A DNA stretch of 64,000 nt, from positions 1 to 64,000 of the forward strand of contig CANQIB010000003.1 of NCBI GenBank assembly GCA_947623915.1. Reading direction: 5' to 3'. Numbering within the stretch: the stretch's first letter is position 1; each line of letters opens with the position of its first letter. The DNA is from an uncultured Ruminiclostridium sp. Lineage in GTDB: Bacteria > Bacillota > Clostridia > Oscillospirales > Ruminococcaceae. Positions 51,791-62,100 of this stretch are shown here, one piece after another. The position numbers and the translations under genes are program-made. Under the pieces are notes generated by a model. That model saw only the letters and a list, made by a program, of their open reading frames with translations. It had not been told where the DNA came from and ran no database searches.

Positions 51791-52137
51791 ATATCCTCCC
51801 CGTCAGTATATATCTCCTTAAAAAAACAGCTGTACGAGCCGGTATGACAGGCGGCTCCGCTCTGCCTTACGTTTACCAGCAGCGTATCATCGTCGCAGTC
51901 CGCGTAAACGGACACGACCTTCTGCAAATGTCCGCTGGTCGCTCCCTTGTTCCACAGCTCTTTGCGGGAACGGCTCCAGTACCATGTATACCCCGTTTCC
52001 AGCGTTTTTTTCAGGCTCTCTTTGTTCATATAAGCCAGCATCAGCACCGTTTTGGTATCCACGTCGTATGCTATAGCCGGTATAAGCTCCCCCTTGGCAA
52101 AAAATCTGTCAAGGTCGTTTAAGTTAACTTTAATCAT
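51787..52137 (-). CDS. hisI: Phosphoribosyl-AMP cyclohydrolase
   Basis: A 116-residue HisI, step 3: [39 protein letters not shown], the zinc-binding [10 protein letters not shown] and [13 protein letters not shown] cysteines. I start at ATG 52137 (MIKVNLND), with CGGAG upstream; the frame extends to 52161. Confidence 0.95.
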   Translation of the reverse strand: MIKVNLNDLDRFFAKGELIPAIAYDVDTKTVLMLAYMNKESLKKTLETGYTWYWSRSRKELWNKGATSGHLQKVVSVYADCDDDTLLVNVRQSGAACHTGSYSCFFKEIYTDGEDI

Positions 52138-52171
52138 AACATCTCCGATAAATTTTGTCAAGTTTTTTATG

Positions 52172-52927
52172 CTATCTTACGGGTATTCCCTTAGCGCGGC
52201 AGTCGTCCTTTACCTCTCCAACCGTAAGCTCGCGGAAATGGAAAAGCGAGGCGGCGAGCGCCGCGGAGCAGTCGGTCTGTAAAAACGCGTCGGCAAAGTC
52301 GCCCACCCGACCCGCGCCTCCGCTGGCTATCACGGGTATATTCACCGCCTGCACCACCGCTTTAAGCATGGGTATGTCAAAGCCGCCGCGCACTCCGTCG
52401 GTGTCCATGGAGTTAAGGCATATCTCCCCCGCTCCCAGCCGCTCGACGGTCTTTGCCCATTCGATAAGGTCAAGGTGCATATCTATCCTGCCGCCGTTTA
52501 TAAACACCGTCCATTTGCCCTGCGCGTTGCGCTTTGTGTCTATCCCCACGCAGATACATTGACTGCCGAAAATATCCGCTCCGTCCTTTATCAGCTGCGG
52601 ATTTTTTACCGCCTGAGAATTTACGGAGATCTTGTCCGCGCCCGCGCGCAGCGTGCTGCGCATATCCTCGACGCTTTTTATCCCGCCGCCCACCGTCAGC
52701 GGTACGAAAACCTTTTTCGCGGCGCTTCTCACCACGTCGAGTATCACGCCTCTCCCCTCGTGGGAGGCGGTTATATCGTAAAAAACTATCTCGTCCGCGC
52801 CCTGTGCGTTGTACTCGCAGGCACATTCCACAGGATCGCCGACTTCCTTTATCCCCTCAAAATTTACTCCCTTTACCACCTTGCCGTCACGCACGTCAAG
52901 GCAGGGTATTATCCTTTTAGCAAGCAT
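52172..52927 (-). CDS. hisF: Imidazole glycerol phosphate synthase, cyclase subunit
   Basis: A 251-residue (beta/alpha)8 barrel that closes the imidazole ring together with HisH. It has [67 protein letters not shown] and [16 protein letters not shown]. Its ATG follows the hisA stop codon directly. Confidence 0.97.
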   Translation of the reverse strand: MLAKRIIPCLDVRDGKVVKGVNFEGIKEVGDPVECACEYNAQGADEIVFYDITASHEGRGVILDVVRSAAKKVFVPLTVGGGIKSVEDMRSTLRAGADKISVNSQAVKNPQLIKDGADIFGSQCICVGIDTKRNAQGKWTVFINGGRIDMHLDLIEWAKTVERLGAGEICLNSMDTDGVRGGFDIPMLKAVVQAVNIPVIASGGAGRVGDFADAFLQTDCSAALAASLFHFRELTVGEVKDDCRAKGIPVR

Positions 52928-53644
52928 TTATCCCTCCGCAGCTTTTATCGCCTGAGCAAGCTCCAGCGTTCCCTCGTACAGCGACTTTCCGCATATAACT
53001 CCGTACAGCCCCAGCGCCTTGCAGTCGGTAATGTCTTTCAGCGTATGCACCCCGCCGCTCGCGATGATGTTGCAGGAGCAGCAGTCGTTTATCTTACCGA
53101 GCTGTTCGAGATTTACGCCGGACAACATTCCGTCGCGGGATATATCGGTAAAAATTATATGCTCCACTCCGACTTTTTCCATAGCGCGCGCAAGGTCGGT
53201 GAACAGCACGTCGGACTGCTCCAGCCAGCCCTCGGTAGCGACGTACCCGTTCTTAGCGTCGATACCGACGGCTATCCGCCCGCCGTATTCGGCGACGGCG
53301 CGTTTTACAAGGTCGGGATCTTTTACCGCGGCGGAACCGATTATCACCCGCGATATCCCCGCCGAAAGATACATCTCCACCGTGTCAAGGCTGCGTATGC
53401 CTCCGCCAAGCTCCACTTTGAGCCCCGAACGTTTAGCGACCTCCGTGAATATCTCCCTGTTCGGTTGAGCGGCGTCCTTTGCTCCGTCCAGATCAACCAT
53501 ATGTATCCATTTTGCGCCCGCCCGTTTAAATTCGAGCGCGGTATCCATATAGCTTTCAGCCACCGTATGCGCGGTGGAATAATCCCCCCTGCGCAGTCTT
53601 ACGCATTTTCCGTCTTTTATGTCTATTGCGGGTAAAACCGTCAT
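52928..53644 (-). CDS. hisA: ProFAR isomerase
   Basis: A 238-residue barrel enzyme, step 4: [87 protein letters not shown] and [13 protein letters not shown]. It is 24 bases after hisH. Confidence 0.97.
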   Translation of the reverse strand: MTVLPAIDIKDGKCVRLRRGDYSTAHTVAESYMDTALEFKRAGAKWIHMVDLDGAKDAAQPNREIFTEVAKRSGLKVELGGGIRSLDTVEMYLSAGISRVIIGSAAVKDPDLVKRAVAEYGGRIAVGIDAKNGYVATEGWLEQSDVLFTDLARAMEKVGVEHIIFTDISRDGMLSGVNLEQLGKINDCCSCNIIASGGVHTLKDITDCKALGLYGVICGKSLYEGTLELAQAIKAAEG

Positions 53645-53668
53645 TTGTTTATTTTCCTTTCGATAAGC

Positions 53669-54262
53669 TCACAGCGCCGCAAATCTTCTCAGAATATCCA
53701 GTCCCGTTTCTCCGCTCTTTTCCGGATGGAACTGGCAGCCGTACACCGAACCGTTTTGCACCAGAGCCGGCACTTTCATTCCGTAATCGCAGTACGCCGC
53801 GACGTATTTTTCATCGGTGACAGCCGCGTAGGAATGTACGAAATACACATACTCTCCCTTTTTATCCGTCAACAAGGGCGACGGTATGTTTTTCTCCAGC
53901 TCGTTCCAACCTATATGAGGTATCGGCAGCCCGACGGGAGTCATAAGCTCCACGCTTCCGGGGATAAGCCCCAGTCCGTCGGTCTTGCCGAACTCAAGGC
54001 TGGTATCGAACAGCATTTGCATACCCAGACAAATGCCCATAAGCGGCTTTTTTGCAGCCTGTTCCTTTATGACCTCGGTCAAGCCCGCCTTTGAAAGCAT
54101 TTTCATAGCGTCGGGAAACGCGCCCACGCCGGGCAGTATCAGCCTGTCCGCCGTTTCTATCTCCGACGGGTCGCGGGATATTTTACATTCCGCGCCGATA
54201 TGCTCAAGCGCGTTTTGCACGCTGAACAGGTTTCCCGCGCCGTAATCAATTATTACCGTCAT
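53669..54262 (-). CDS. hisH: Imidazole glycerol phosphate synthase, glutaminase subunit
   Basis: A 197-residue class-I glutamine amidotransferase: VIIDYGAGNLFSVQNALEHI, LPGVGAFPDAM, nucleophile Cys in MGICLGMQMLFDTSLEFG, and the His-Glu pair in GCQFHPEKSGETG. It overlaps hisB by 4 bases. Confidence 0.97.
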   Translation of the reverse strand: MTVIIDYGAGNLFSVQNALEHIGAECKISRDPSEIETADRLILPGVGAFPDAMKMLSKAGLTEVIKEQAAKKPLMGICLGMQMLFDTSLEFGKTDGLGLIPGSVELMTPVGLPIPHIGWNELEKNIPSPLLTDKKGEYVYFVHSYAAVTDEKYVAAYCDYGMKVPALVQNGSVYGCQFHPEKSGETGLDILRRFAAL

Positions 54263-54834
54263 AGCGTCCCCTTTGACGACATTACCGAGCCGTCGGCGTT
54301 TTTCGCGCAGGCGCGCTTTAAAGCGTACGCCGCCGCCTTGAACATGGATTCCGTTTTATGATGGTCGTTTTTTCCGTAAAGATTTTTAATGTGCAGCGTT
54401 ATCCCCGCGTTAAAGGCAAAGGCGCGGAAAAATTCCTCGGTCAGGCAGTTGTCGTACTCTCCCGTCTTTTCGGTATCGAACGCGGCGTCATACACCAGAT
54501 ACGGTCTGCCGCTTATATCCGCCGCGCAGAACGACAAAGCCTCGTCCATGGGTATGAAAGCCTCGGCAAACCGCATTATGCCGCCTTTATCGCCAAGCTC
54601 CTGCGCCAGCGCCCTGCCCAAGACTATCCCGACGTCCTCTACCGTGTGATGGCAGTCCACCTCAAGATCTCCCTTGCAGCTCAGCTTCAGATCAAATCCG
54701 CCGTGTACCGTCAGCGCGGTAAGCATATGGTCGAAAAATCCGACCCCCGTGTTTATCTCGTGCCTGCCCGTACCGTATAAATTAAATTCCGCTTTTATCT
54801 CGGTCTCAAGTGTTTTCCTTTCGATAACGCTCAT
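54259..54834 (-). CDS. hisB: Imidazoleglycerol-phosphate dehydratase
   Basis: A 191-residue monofunctional HisB with both metal-binding His clusters (GVGFFDHMLTALTVHGG, DCHHTVEDVGIVLGRAL, LYGKNDHHKTESMFKAAAYA). I start at ATG 54834 (MSVIERKT), with AAAGGAG upstream. No HisN phosphatase domain is fused. Confidence 0.97.
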   Translation of the reverse strand: MSVIERKTLETEIKAEFNLYGTGRHEINTGVGFFDHMLTALTVHGGFDLKLSCKGDLEVDCHHTVEDVGIVLGRALAQELGDKGGIMRFAEAFIPMDEALSFCAADISGRPYLVYDAAFDTEKTGEYDNCLTEEFFRAFAFNAGITLHIKNLYGKNDHHKTESMFKAAAYALKRACAKNADGSVMSSKGTL

Positions 54835-54847
54835 AACCGCTCCTTTC

Positions 54848-55900
54848 TCACAACAGCTCTTTAAGCGCCGCAAACAGCGCGTCCATCTGCTCCTTTGTGC
54901 CTACCGTTATCCTGAGCCGGTCGGATATTTCCGGCTTATCCCACCAACGGACGTATATCCCGCGGGCTTTCAAAGCGGAAAACAATTCTCCCGCCGTTTT
55001 GCCCGACGGCTTGGCAAACAGGAAATTCGCCGCCGAATCGGTAAGCGAAAATCCCAATTCCTCCAGTTTTGCCTTGGAATACTCCCGCACTCGGATTATC
55101 TCCGCGCGGGTCTTTTCAAAATATTCCCTGTCCCGCAGCGCCGCAAGTCCTCCCACCTGCGATAACGTGTTCATGGTGTAGGAGTTTACCGAAAACCTCA
55201 CGTCGCTGAGATATTTTATCAGCTTTTTGTCGCCGTAAGCCATTCCTATGCGCAATCCCGCCAACGAACGGGATTTTGAAAAGGTCTGCACCACCAGCAA
55301 ATTTTCATAGCGCGCCGTAAGTCCCACCGCGCTTTTCCCGCCGAAATCTATATACGCCTCGTCTATTATCACCACGCTGTCGGGATTTGCCGCGACAATG
55401 CTCTCTATCTCCTCAAGCCCCAGCAATATGCCTGTAGGCGCGTTGGGATTTGCTATAACTATCCCGCCGTTTTTTTCAAAATAGTCCTGCGTATGTATCC
55501 GAAATTCTTTGTCCAACGCGACGGTTTTGTACTTTATGCCGTATACCTTTGCCCACACGTCGTAAAACGAATAGGTGACGTTCGGGAAAAGCACCGGCTC
55601 GTCGGTGTTGAAAAACGTAAGGAACGCCATCGACAGCACGTCGTCCGAGCCTACTCCGATAAACACCTGCTCCGGCTCTACTCCTGCCTGCGCCGCAAGC
55701 TCGGCGGTAAGCTCCCTGCATACCGTGTCGGGATACAGCCGCAGCCTGCCGTCCGACACCGCGTCGACAGCCGCCTTTACCTTTGGCGATGGAGGATAGG
55801 GGTTTTCGTTGGTGTTCAGCTTTATCACATCGCCGCTCGGCTGCTCTCCGGGGGTATAAGGCACTACCCTGCGCACCCCGCGCTCCCAGTTACCGCTCAT
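54848..55900 (-). CDS. hisC: Histidinol-phosphate aminotransferase
   Basis: A 350-residue PLP aminotransferase: IKLNTNENPYPPSPKVKAAV, VFIGVGSDDVLSMAFLTFF, IVIANPNAPTGILLGLEEIE, IIDEAYIDFGG, the PLP-Lys in TFSKSRSLAGLRIGMAYG, and RLRITVGTKEQMDAL. I start at ATG 55900 (MSGNWERG), which overlaps the hisD end; 55918 is the alternative. Confidence 0.95.
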   Translation of the reverse strand: MSGNWERGVRRVVPYTPGEQPSGDVIKLNTNENPYPPSPKVKAAVDAVSDGRLRLYPDTVCRELTAELAAQAGVEPEQVFIGVGSDDVLSMAFLTFFNTDEPVLFPNVTYSFYDVWAKVYGIKYKTVALDKEFRIHTQDYFEKNGGIVIANPNAPTGILLGLEEIESIVAANPDSVVIIDEAYIDFGGKSAVGLTARYENLLVVQTFSKSRSLAGLRIGMAYGDKKLIKYLSDVRFSVNSYTMNTLSQVGGLAALRDREYFEKTRAEIIRVREYSKAKLEELGFSLTDSAANFLFAKPSGKTAGELFSALKARGIYVRWWDKPEISDRLRITVGTKEQMDALFAALKELL

Positions 55901-57194
55901 CTTTTCCGTCCTTGTCAAACCGCACTCCTATCGCGTTTGCGTGAGCCGTCAGGCTCTCTCTGTTTGCCATCAGCATTATATCGTCCTTTGCGGAATATAA
56001 CGCGTCGCGGGTATAATAAATATAGCTGTACTTCTTTATAAAGCTGTCCACCGACAAGGGCGAGAAAAACCGTGCCGTACCGCTGGTGGGAAGTACATGG
56101 TTCGGGCCCGCGTAATAATCCCCCAGCGGTTCGGGGGAGTATTCTCCCAAAAACAGCGAACCGCAGTTGGTCAGCCTGCCGATATATTCAAGCGGGGCTT
56201 TCACCAAGACCTCCAAATGTTCGGGCGAGATCTCGTTTGCTATATGGCAGGCGCTTTCCATATCGCGGCAGACTATTATCGCGCCGTGACGCGCCAAAGC
56301 CTCGTCGATTATCTCCTTTCGGGAAAGCGACGCGCTCTGCCGCTCTATCTCCTTTACCACCTCGTCGGCGAGCCGCTCGCTTGTCGTTACCAGCACGCAC
56401 CCCGCAAGACGGTCATGCTCCGCCTGCGACATAAGGTCCGCCGCCGCGTATACGGGATCGGCGTTCTCGTCGGCAAGCACCAACACCTCGCTCGGCCCCG
56501 CTATCATGTCTATATCCACCGTGCCGAAAAGCTGCTTTTTCGCGGTAGCGACATAAATATTCCCGGGGCCTACTATCTTTGACACCTTGGGTATCTCGTC
56601 GGTACCGTAAGCCAGCGCGGCTATCGCCTGCGCGCCTCCGCAAAGGAATATCTTATCCACCCCGCAAAGGCTTGCCGCTACCAGTATATCCTTATTTGCG
56701 CTGCCGTCCTTCTGCGGAGGAGTTACCATGATTATCTCGCCCACGCCCGCTATCTTAGCGGGTATGGCGTTCATCAAAACGGAGGAGAACAGCGCGGCGG
56801 TCCCGCACGGAACATACAGCCCGACGCGGTCAAGCCCTCTTACCCGCTGTCCGAGTATGCAGCCCCGCTCGTCGGTCATCATGTAGCCGTTTTGCTTTTG
56901 CCGCTCGTGGAATTTGGTGATGTTTTCGATACTGTTGAGCATGGCGTCCACAAATTCGGGATCGGCTTCGGTCAGCGCGTCGTTTATCATTTCCTCCGTC
57001 ACTCTGTAGCATACGGGAGAGCTGCAATCGAATTTCGCGGTATATTCCTTTACCGCCTCGTCCTTTCGCTCGGCAACGTCGGCAAGTATGCTCCTTACCG
57101 TCTGCTCCGTCTTTTCGTCGCTGCCGCTGCCGCGTTTTTTCAGTCCGTCGAGATATTCCCGTATCTCTTCGCCCGTCTTTATTATCTTTATCAT
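55890..57194 (-). CDS. hisD: Histidinol dehydrogenase
   Basis: A 434-residue zinc enzyme for the last two oxidation steps: RVGLYVPCGTAALFSSVLMN, ILVAASLCGVDKIFLCGGAQ, KIVGPGNIYVATAKKQLFG, DMIAGPSEVLVLADENA, LMSQAEHDRLAGCVLVT, EISPEHLEVL and YAGPNHVLPTSGTARF. It lies 2 bases after hisG. Confidence 0.97.
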   Translation of the reverse strand: MIKIIKTGEEIREYLDGLKKRGSGSDEKTEQTVRSILADVAERKDEAVKEYTAKFDCSSPVCYRVTEEMINDALTEADPEFVDAMLNSIENITKFHERQKQNGYMMTDERGCILGQRVRGLDRVGLYVPCGTAALFSSVLMNAIPAKIAGVGEIIMVTPPQKDGSANKDILVAASLCGVDKIFLCGGAQAIAALAYGTDEIPKVSKIVGPGNIYVATAKKQLFGTVDIDMIAGPSEVLVLADENADPVYAAADLMSQAEHDRLAGCVLVTTSERLADEVVKEIERQSASLSRKEIIDEALARHGAIIVCRDMESACHIANEISPEHLEVLVKAPLEYIGRLTNCGSLFLGEYSPEPLGDYYAGPNHVLPTSGTARFFSPLSVDSFIKKYSYIYYTRDALYSAKDDIMLMANRESLTAHANAIGVRFDKDGKDER

Positions 57195-57196
57195 GC

Positions 57197-57838
57197 TTAT
57201 TCTCCTCTGTGTTGTTCCATTTGCGCGACGATTTTTTCTATCGCCGCTTTTTTCAGCTTCATGCTTACCGGATTGACTATCACCCGCGCGGAAATGGGCG
57301 ATACGTCCTCGTATACCTCAAGCCCGTTTTCTTTTAGCGTCGTGCCGGTCTCCACTATATCCACTATCCCGTGGGACAGTCCCAGCAACGGCGCAAGCTC
57401 TACCGAGCCCTCTATCTTTACTATATCCACGTCCATTCCCTTAGCCTCGAAAAACCGTCGGGTAACGTTGGGATATTTGGTCGCTATCGTCTTTACGCCG
57501 AACCCCTCGTAAAAGTTCTCGCCTTTCCTGCCGGCAAGCGCGAATTTGCACTTTCCGAATCCGAGGTCGCACACCTCGAAAAAGCTGCCCTGATGCTCGT
57601 CTATCGTGTCCTTGCCGACTACTCCCATATCGCATACGCCGTGCTCGACGTAGGTGATAACGTCCGCCGCCTTAGCAAGCACTACCTCTATCCCCGTTTC
57701 GGGTATCTCGATTATCAGCCGTCTACCTTTATTCCTCAGCATTTCGACGTTATAGCCCGCCTTTTCAAACAAAGCCGCCGTATCCTTTTCCAGCCTGCCC
57801 TTGGTGAGCGCTATCCGTATATTTTTACTGTCGTTCAT
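57197..57838 (-). CDS. hisG: ATP phosphoribosyltransferase, short form
   Basis: A 213-residue HisG-S catalytic subunit, step 1: IRIALTKGRLEKDTAALFEK, DVITYVEHGVCDMGVVGKDT, TKYPNVTRRFF and GIVDIVETGTTLKENGLEV. It lacks the regulatory C-terminal domain of the long form, which fits the hisZ gene just upstream. It overlaps hisZ by 4 bases. Confidence 0.97.
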   Translation of the reverse strand: MNDSKNIRIALTKGRLEKDTAALFEKAGYNVEMLRNKGRRLIIEIPETGIEVVLAKAADVITYVEHGVCDMGVVGKDTIDEHQGSFFEVCDLGFGKCKFALAGRKGENFYEGFGVKTIATKYPNVTRRFFEAKGMDVDIVKIEGSVELAPLLGLSHGIVDIVETGTTLKENGLEVYEDVSPISARVIVNPVSMKLKKAAIEKIVAQMEQHRGE

Positions 57839-59031
57839 TTTGCTTTCGCCCCGCTTTGCTCCGCGCCGATAACGTCAATGCGCGTTATACCGCGGCTTTT
57901 TGCGTATTCTCTCGCCGCCTGCTCGTCTTCGCCGTCGTAATACTCCGCGATAAGTCCGCTCTGTGCGAGCGACCTGCAATGCCGTATCCCGTCGGTAAGA
58001 CAGCCGTCCCTCGCGTATACTAACACGTCCGGCGCTTTCAGCTTTACGTTCTTATGCACGGCGGCGGCTATCGCGTTTATGTTTGCGGCAAACCCGACCG
58101 CGGCTACCTCCTCGATGCCGAAGCTGCCGATAAGCGTATCGTATCTGCCTCCCGAAATGACCGCCTGCCCGTATTCTTCGATATACCCCCTGAAGATGAT
58201 GCCGGTGTAATAATCCGCCTTGTTGACAAGACCCAGATCCACCGTTATCCTGTCGCCGCGCTCCAACTCACACAGCGCGTCATAGGTCTGTTTAAGCTCC
58301 GCGAGCCTTGCCTTGAGTTCGGGATAATCAAGCAGCGCGTCCGCTTTTTCAAACACCTCGCCCGCGCCGAACAGCTTGGGCAGTCCCAGCAGCATTTTCG
58401 CCGCTTTCTCCTTGTCCGTGCCGAAATACGCCTCCAGCAGCCTTTCAAGCTCCGGCGTGTTCTTGTTCTTGATAAGCACCCGCACCGACTCGTCGTCCTC
58501 TATGCCCAGCTCCCTTATCAAAAACTTGTAAAACCCGTTGTCGCCCAGCTCCAGCCTTACCTCTTTGCTGCCGAACAGATCCAGCGCCTGCGCCGCAAGG
58601 CTCAGCGCCTCAAGGTCAGAACGCTTTTTCTCTCCGCCTATTATCTCGATACCGCTTTGAGTTATCTCGTCATCTCTGCCGGACATTTTGGGGTTTGCAC
58701 GGTAGATGTTCTGACTGTAAAACAGCTTGAGCGGAAGAGTACAGCCGCGCAGCCTTGTCGCCATTATTCGGGCGATAGGCAGAGTGCTGTCCGGCCGCAA
58801 AGCCATCAGCCTGCCCTTTTCGTCGGTCAGCTTGTACATGGATTCCTGCCGTATATTCCTCGTTTTGTTGTTGAATACATCGTAAAACTCCAACGCGGGG
58901 GTGATGACCTCGCTGTACCCGTGGGAAAGGAATATCCCCCTCAGAGTTTCCTCCGCGCCGCGCCGCGCGGCACATTCCCCGTACAGCAGATCCCTCGTTC
59001 CCTCCGGCGTGATAAGATCGTAGCTTTTCAT
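57835..59031 (-). CDS. hisZ: ATP phosphoribosyltransferase regulatory subunit
   Basis: A 398-residue HisRS-like paralogue without tRNA-charging function: TPEGTRDLLYGECAARRGAE, EVITPALEFYDVFN, LRPDSTLPIARIMATRL, LFYSQNIYRAN and ITQSGIEIIGGEKKRSDLEA. It forms the HisG-S/HisZ complex that gives feedback control by histidine. I prefer ATG 59031 (MKSYDLIT) with AAAGGTGA upstream; GTG 59040 is the alternative. It is the first gene of the ten-gene operon. Confidence 0.93.
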   Translation of the reverse strand: MKSYDLITPEGTRDLLYGECAARRGAEETLRGIFLSHGYSEVITPALEFYDVFNNKTRNIRQESMYKLTDEKGRLMALRPDSTLPIARIMATRLRGCTLPLKLFYSQNIYRANPKMSGRDDEITQSGIEIIGGEKKRSDLEALSLAAQALDLFGSKEVRLELGDNGFYKFLIRELGIEDDESVRVLIKNKNTPELERLLEAYFGTDKEKAAKMLLGLPKLFGAGEVFEKADALLDYPELKARLAELKQTYDALCELERGDRITVDLGLVNKADYYTGIIFRGYIEEYGQAVISGGRYDTLIGSFGIEEVAAVGFAANINAIAAAVHKNVKLKAPDVLVYARDGCLTDGIRHCRSLAQSGLIAEYYDGEDEQAAREYAKSRGITRIDVIGAEQSGAKAK

Positions 59032-59049
59032 TAACCTCACCTTTTCACT

Positions 59050-59068
59050 TTAGCACGCTAACGCGTTA
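59050..59068. promoter_or_regulatory. Palindromic candidate operator in the his leader
   Basis: TTAGCACGCTAA (59050-59061) partly overlaps a perfect palindrome TAACGCGTTA (59059-59068), between the promoter and hisZ. It may be an operator of a histidine-responsive repressor. No T-box or His-codon leader peptide is evident in this short leader. Confidence 0.4.
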
Positions 59069-59094
59069 ATTAGATAACACGATAATACTTTAAC

Positions 59095-59123
59095 AGTTTA
59101 CCACATTATCGCCGCGTTGTCAA
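59095..59123 (-). promoter_or_regulatory. Sigma-A promoter for the his operon
   Basis: TTGACA (59123-59118), 17-base spacer, TAAACT (59100-59095), about 64 bases upstream of the hisZ ATG. Confidence 0.75.
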
Positions 59124-59190
59124 GTGGAAATTTTTCATATTATCACAGCAATATCGGGCGGAAGACATTATCCGTCCGATACCGCAATTT

Positions 59191-62100
59191 TTAAAAGAAA
59201 GACATCTGCGCCGACTGGGGAAGCTCGCCGAACACCTTCATATCGGTCAGTTTCTGTATGACCGTGGAATTAAGTCCGGACTGCACCTGTATATCGTCTA
59301 TGCAGATATAATTGCCCTCGTCAAGCACGGCTCTTATCTTCAGTGCGGCGTTTTCTCCGCAGCCGTCCACCGCCAAAAACGGGAGCCTAAGGTCGCCGTT
59401 TTCTATCGCGTAGGTAGTAGCTCTCGACTTTTTGTAATCCACCGGCAGGAAGCTGATCCCGCGAAGGTTCATCTCATATATCAGCTGCAAAGCGTCCAGC
59501 ATGGATTTTTCCTTGGCGGACGCGTCGGGACTGGACTGGATAAGCTGTATTTTCCTGCGTACCGCGTCCTTTCCTCCCAGCACCGTTTCAACGTCGATAT
59601 TTTCGGTGTGCTTGGTCAGCACCGCGGAGTAAAATTCGGACGGATAATATATCTTGAACCATGCCAGCTTTACCGCTCCCGTGACGTAAGCCGCCGCGTG
59701 CGCCTTGGGGAACATATACTTTATCTTCTTACAGCTTTCGACATACCAGTCGGGCACGTCGTTGTCCTTGAACGCTTGGTATATCTCGTCGTTAAATTCC
59801 TTTTTCGCCTTGCCCTTACGGGTCTTTTCCATTATATTGAACGCCATTTTGGGCGGCAGACCTTTTTGCATAAGGTACACCATTATATCGTCGCGGCAGC
59901 CTATGACTTCGGATATGGTGCAGGTGCCGTTTGCGATAAGCTCCTGCGCGTTGCCGAGCCATACGTCCGTGCCGTGCGACAGCCCCGATATTTGCAGCAG
60001 GTCGGAAAACTTCTTGGGCTGCGCGTCCTTCAACATTTGCAGCGTAAAGGAAGTGCCGAATTCGGGTATACCGTATGTGCCGCTGGACGCGCCCAGCTCC
60101 TCGGCGGTAAGTCCGAGCGGTTCGGGCGAGGTGAACAGCTTCATCACCTTTTCGTCGGAGGTCGGTACATCGGCTATCTTAATACCGGTCATGTCCTCAA
60201 GGTGCTTGTACAGCGTCGGGACATCGTGTCCCAGCTCGTCCAGCTTGAGTATGGTATCATGCAGCGCGTGGAAGTCGAAGTGGGTGGTTATCATATCGCT
60301 TTCCGACTTGTCGGCGGGGTGCTGCACGGCGGTAAAATCATACACGTCAAATTCGCTCGGCACTACCACCATTCCGCCGGGGTGCTGAGAGGTCGTGCGC
60401 TTTACTCCGACGCAGCCCGCCGCAAGACGCGCTATCTCTATCTGAGGCGCCGTCATGCCTCTTTGCTCCAGCCACTTGCGGACAAACGCCTCGGCGGTCT
60501 TTTCCTGCACCGCCGAGATAGTGCCCGCCTTGAACACATGGTCCTTACCGAACAGTTCTTCGGTGTATCTGTGTACCTTGCCCTGCACTTCTCCCGAAAA
60601 ATTAAGGTCTATATCCGGCGATTTGTCGCCGTCAAATCCGAGGAAAGTTTCAAAAGGTATATCATGCCCGTCGCGTATCATATCCGTGCCGCATTCGGGG
60701 CAGTTTTTCTGAGGCAGGTCAAACCCGCTCGCGACGCTGCCGTCGGTGATAAATTCATTGTGGCGGCATTTGGGACAGCGATAGTGAGGAGGCAGAGGAT
60801 TTACCTCCGAAATGCCCGCCATTATCGCTACCACCGACGAGCCTACCGAACCTCTCGAACCGACCAGATAGCCGTTTTGCTCGCTGTATGCCACCAGCTT
60901 TTGCGCTATCATGTACAGCACGCCGAATCCGTGCTTGATTATCGAATCCAGCTCCTTTTTGAGCCTGTTCTCCACTATTTCGGGCAGCTCGTCACCGTAC
61001 CACGCGTGTGCACGGTCCCAGCAGCGCTGTTGCAATTCCTCGTCCGCTCCGTCTATATGCGGGGTGAAAGTGCCTTTCGGTATCGGTCTTACCACCTCGG
61101 TCATATCCGCGATAAGCTGAGGATTTTTTACCACTACCTCGTACGCCTTTTCCTTTCCGAGATAGGAAAATTCCTCCAACATCTCGTCGGTGGTGCGGAA
61201 ATACAGCGGCGCTTGCGCCGAAGCGTCGGTGTAACCCTGTCCCGTCTGCAATATCTCGCGGAAAACGCTGTCCTCGGGATCTTTAAAATGCACGTCGCAG
61301 GTCGCGACCACGGGTTTGTTCAGCTTTTCGCCGAGCTGCACTATTTTTCGGTTTATGCCGCGCAGCTCCTCCTCGTCGGCTGCCTCCCCCGCGCGCACCA
61401 AAAACATATTGTTGCCGGTAGGCTGTATCTCAAGATAATCGTAAAAGGACGCTATCTCCTCCAGCTTTTCCTCCGACGCTTTGCCGCGAATGGCGCGGTA
61501 AAGCTCTCCCGCCTCGCAGGCGCTGCCTAAGATAAGTCCCTCGCGGTATTTAGTAAGCAAAGAGCGCGGTATCCTCGGCTTTTTGTAAAAATAGTCAAGG
61601 TTGGACGCCGATATGAGCCGATACATATTTTTAAGTCCCGTTTTGTTCTTTACAAGTATTATCTGATGGAAATACGGGAGCCGTTTGGGATCGGACTTGC
61701 CGAATACGTCGTTAAGCTCGCCTATGTAGGAGATATCGTTCTGCTGCCTGATGTCCTTTATCATGTGGCGGTATATCTCGCACAGCATTTCCGCGTCCGC
61801 TACCGCCCTGTGATGGTCGAAATCGCCCAGCTTGTAATATTTTGCGACGGTGTCCAGCTTGTAGTTTTTAAGTCCCGTCAGCGCCGCCTTGGAAATAGCC
61901 AAAGTATCGGCGACGGGATTGTCAAAGGTCATGCCGCAGCGCTGCGCCGCCGACTTTATAAAAGATACGTCAAACGTCGCGTTATGCGCTATTACGACGC
62001 TTTCGCCGCAAAACTCCTTGAACCGCTTTACCGCCTCGTCCTCCCTGGGCGCGCCCTTTACCATTTCGTCGGTAATGCCGGTAAGCTCCGTTATCCGCGA

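Noticed and set aside
59608-61530. 640-codon plus-strand frame
   Set aside because: Shadow of polC; the translation lacks domain features and has no ribosome site.
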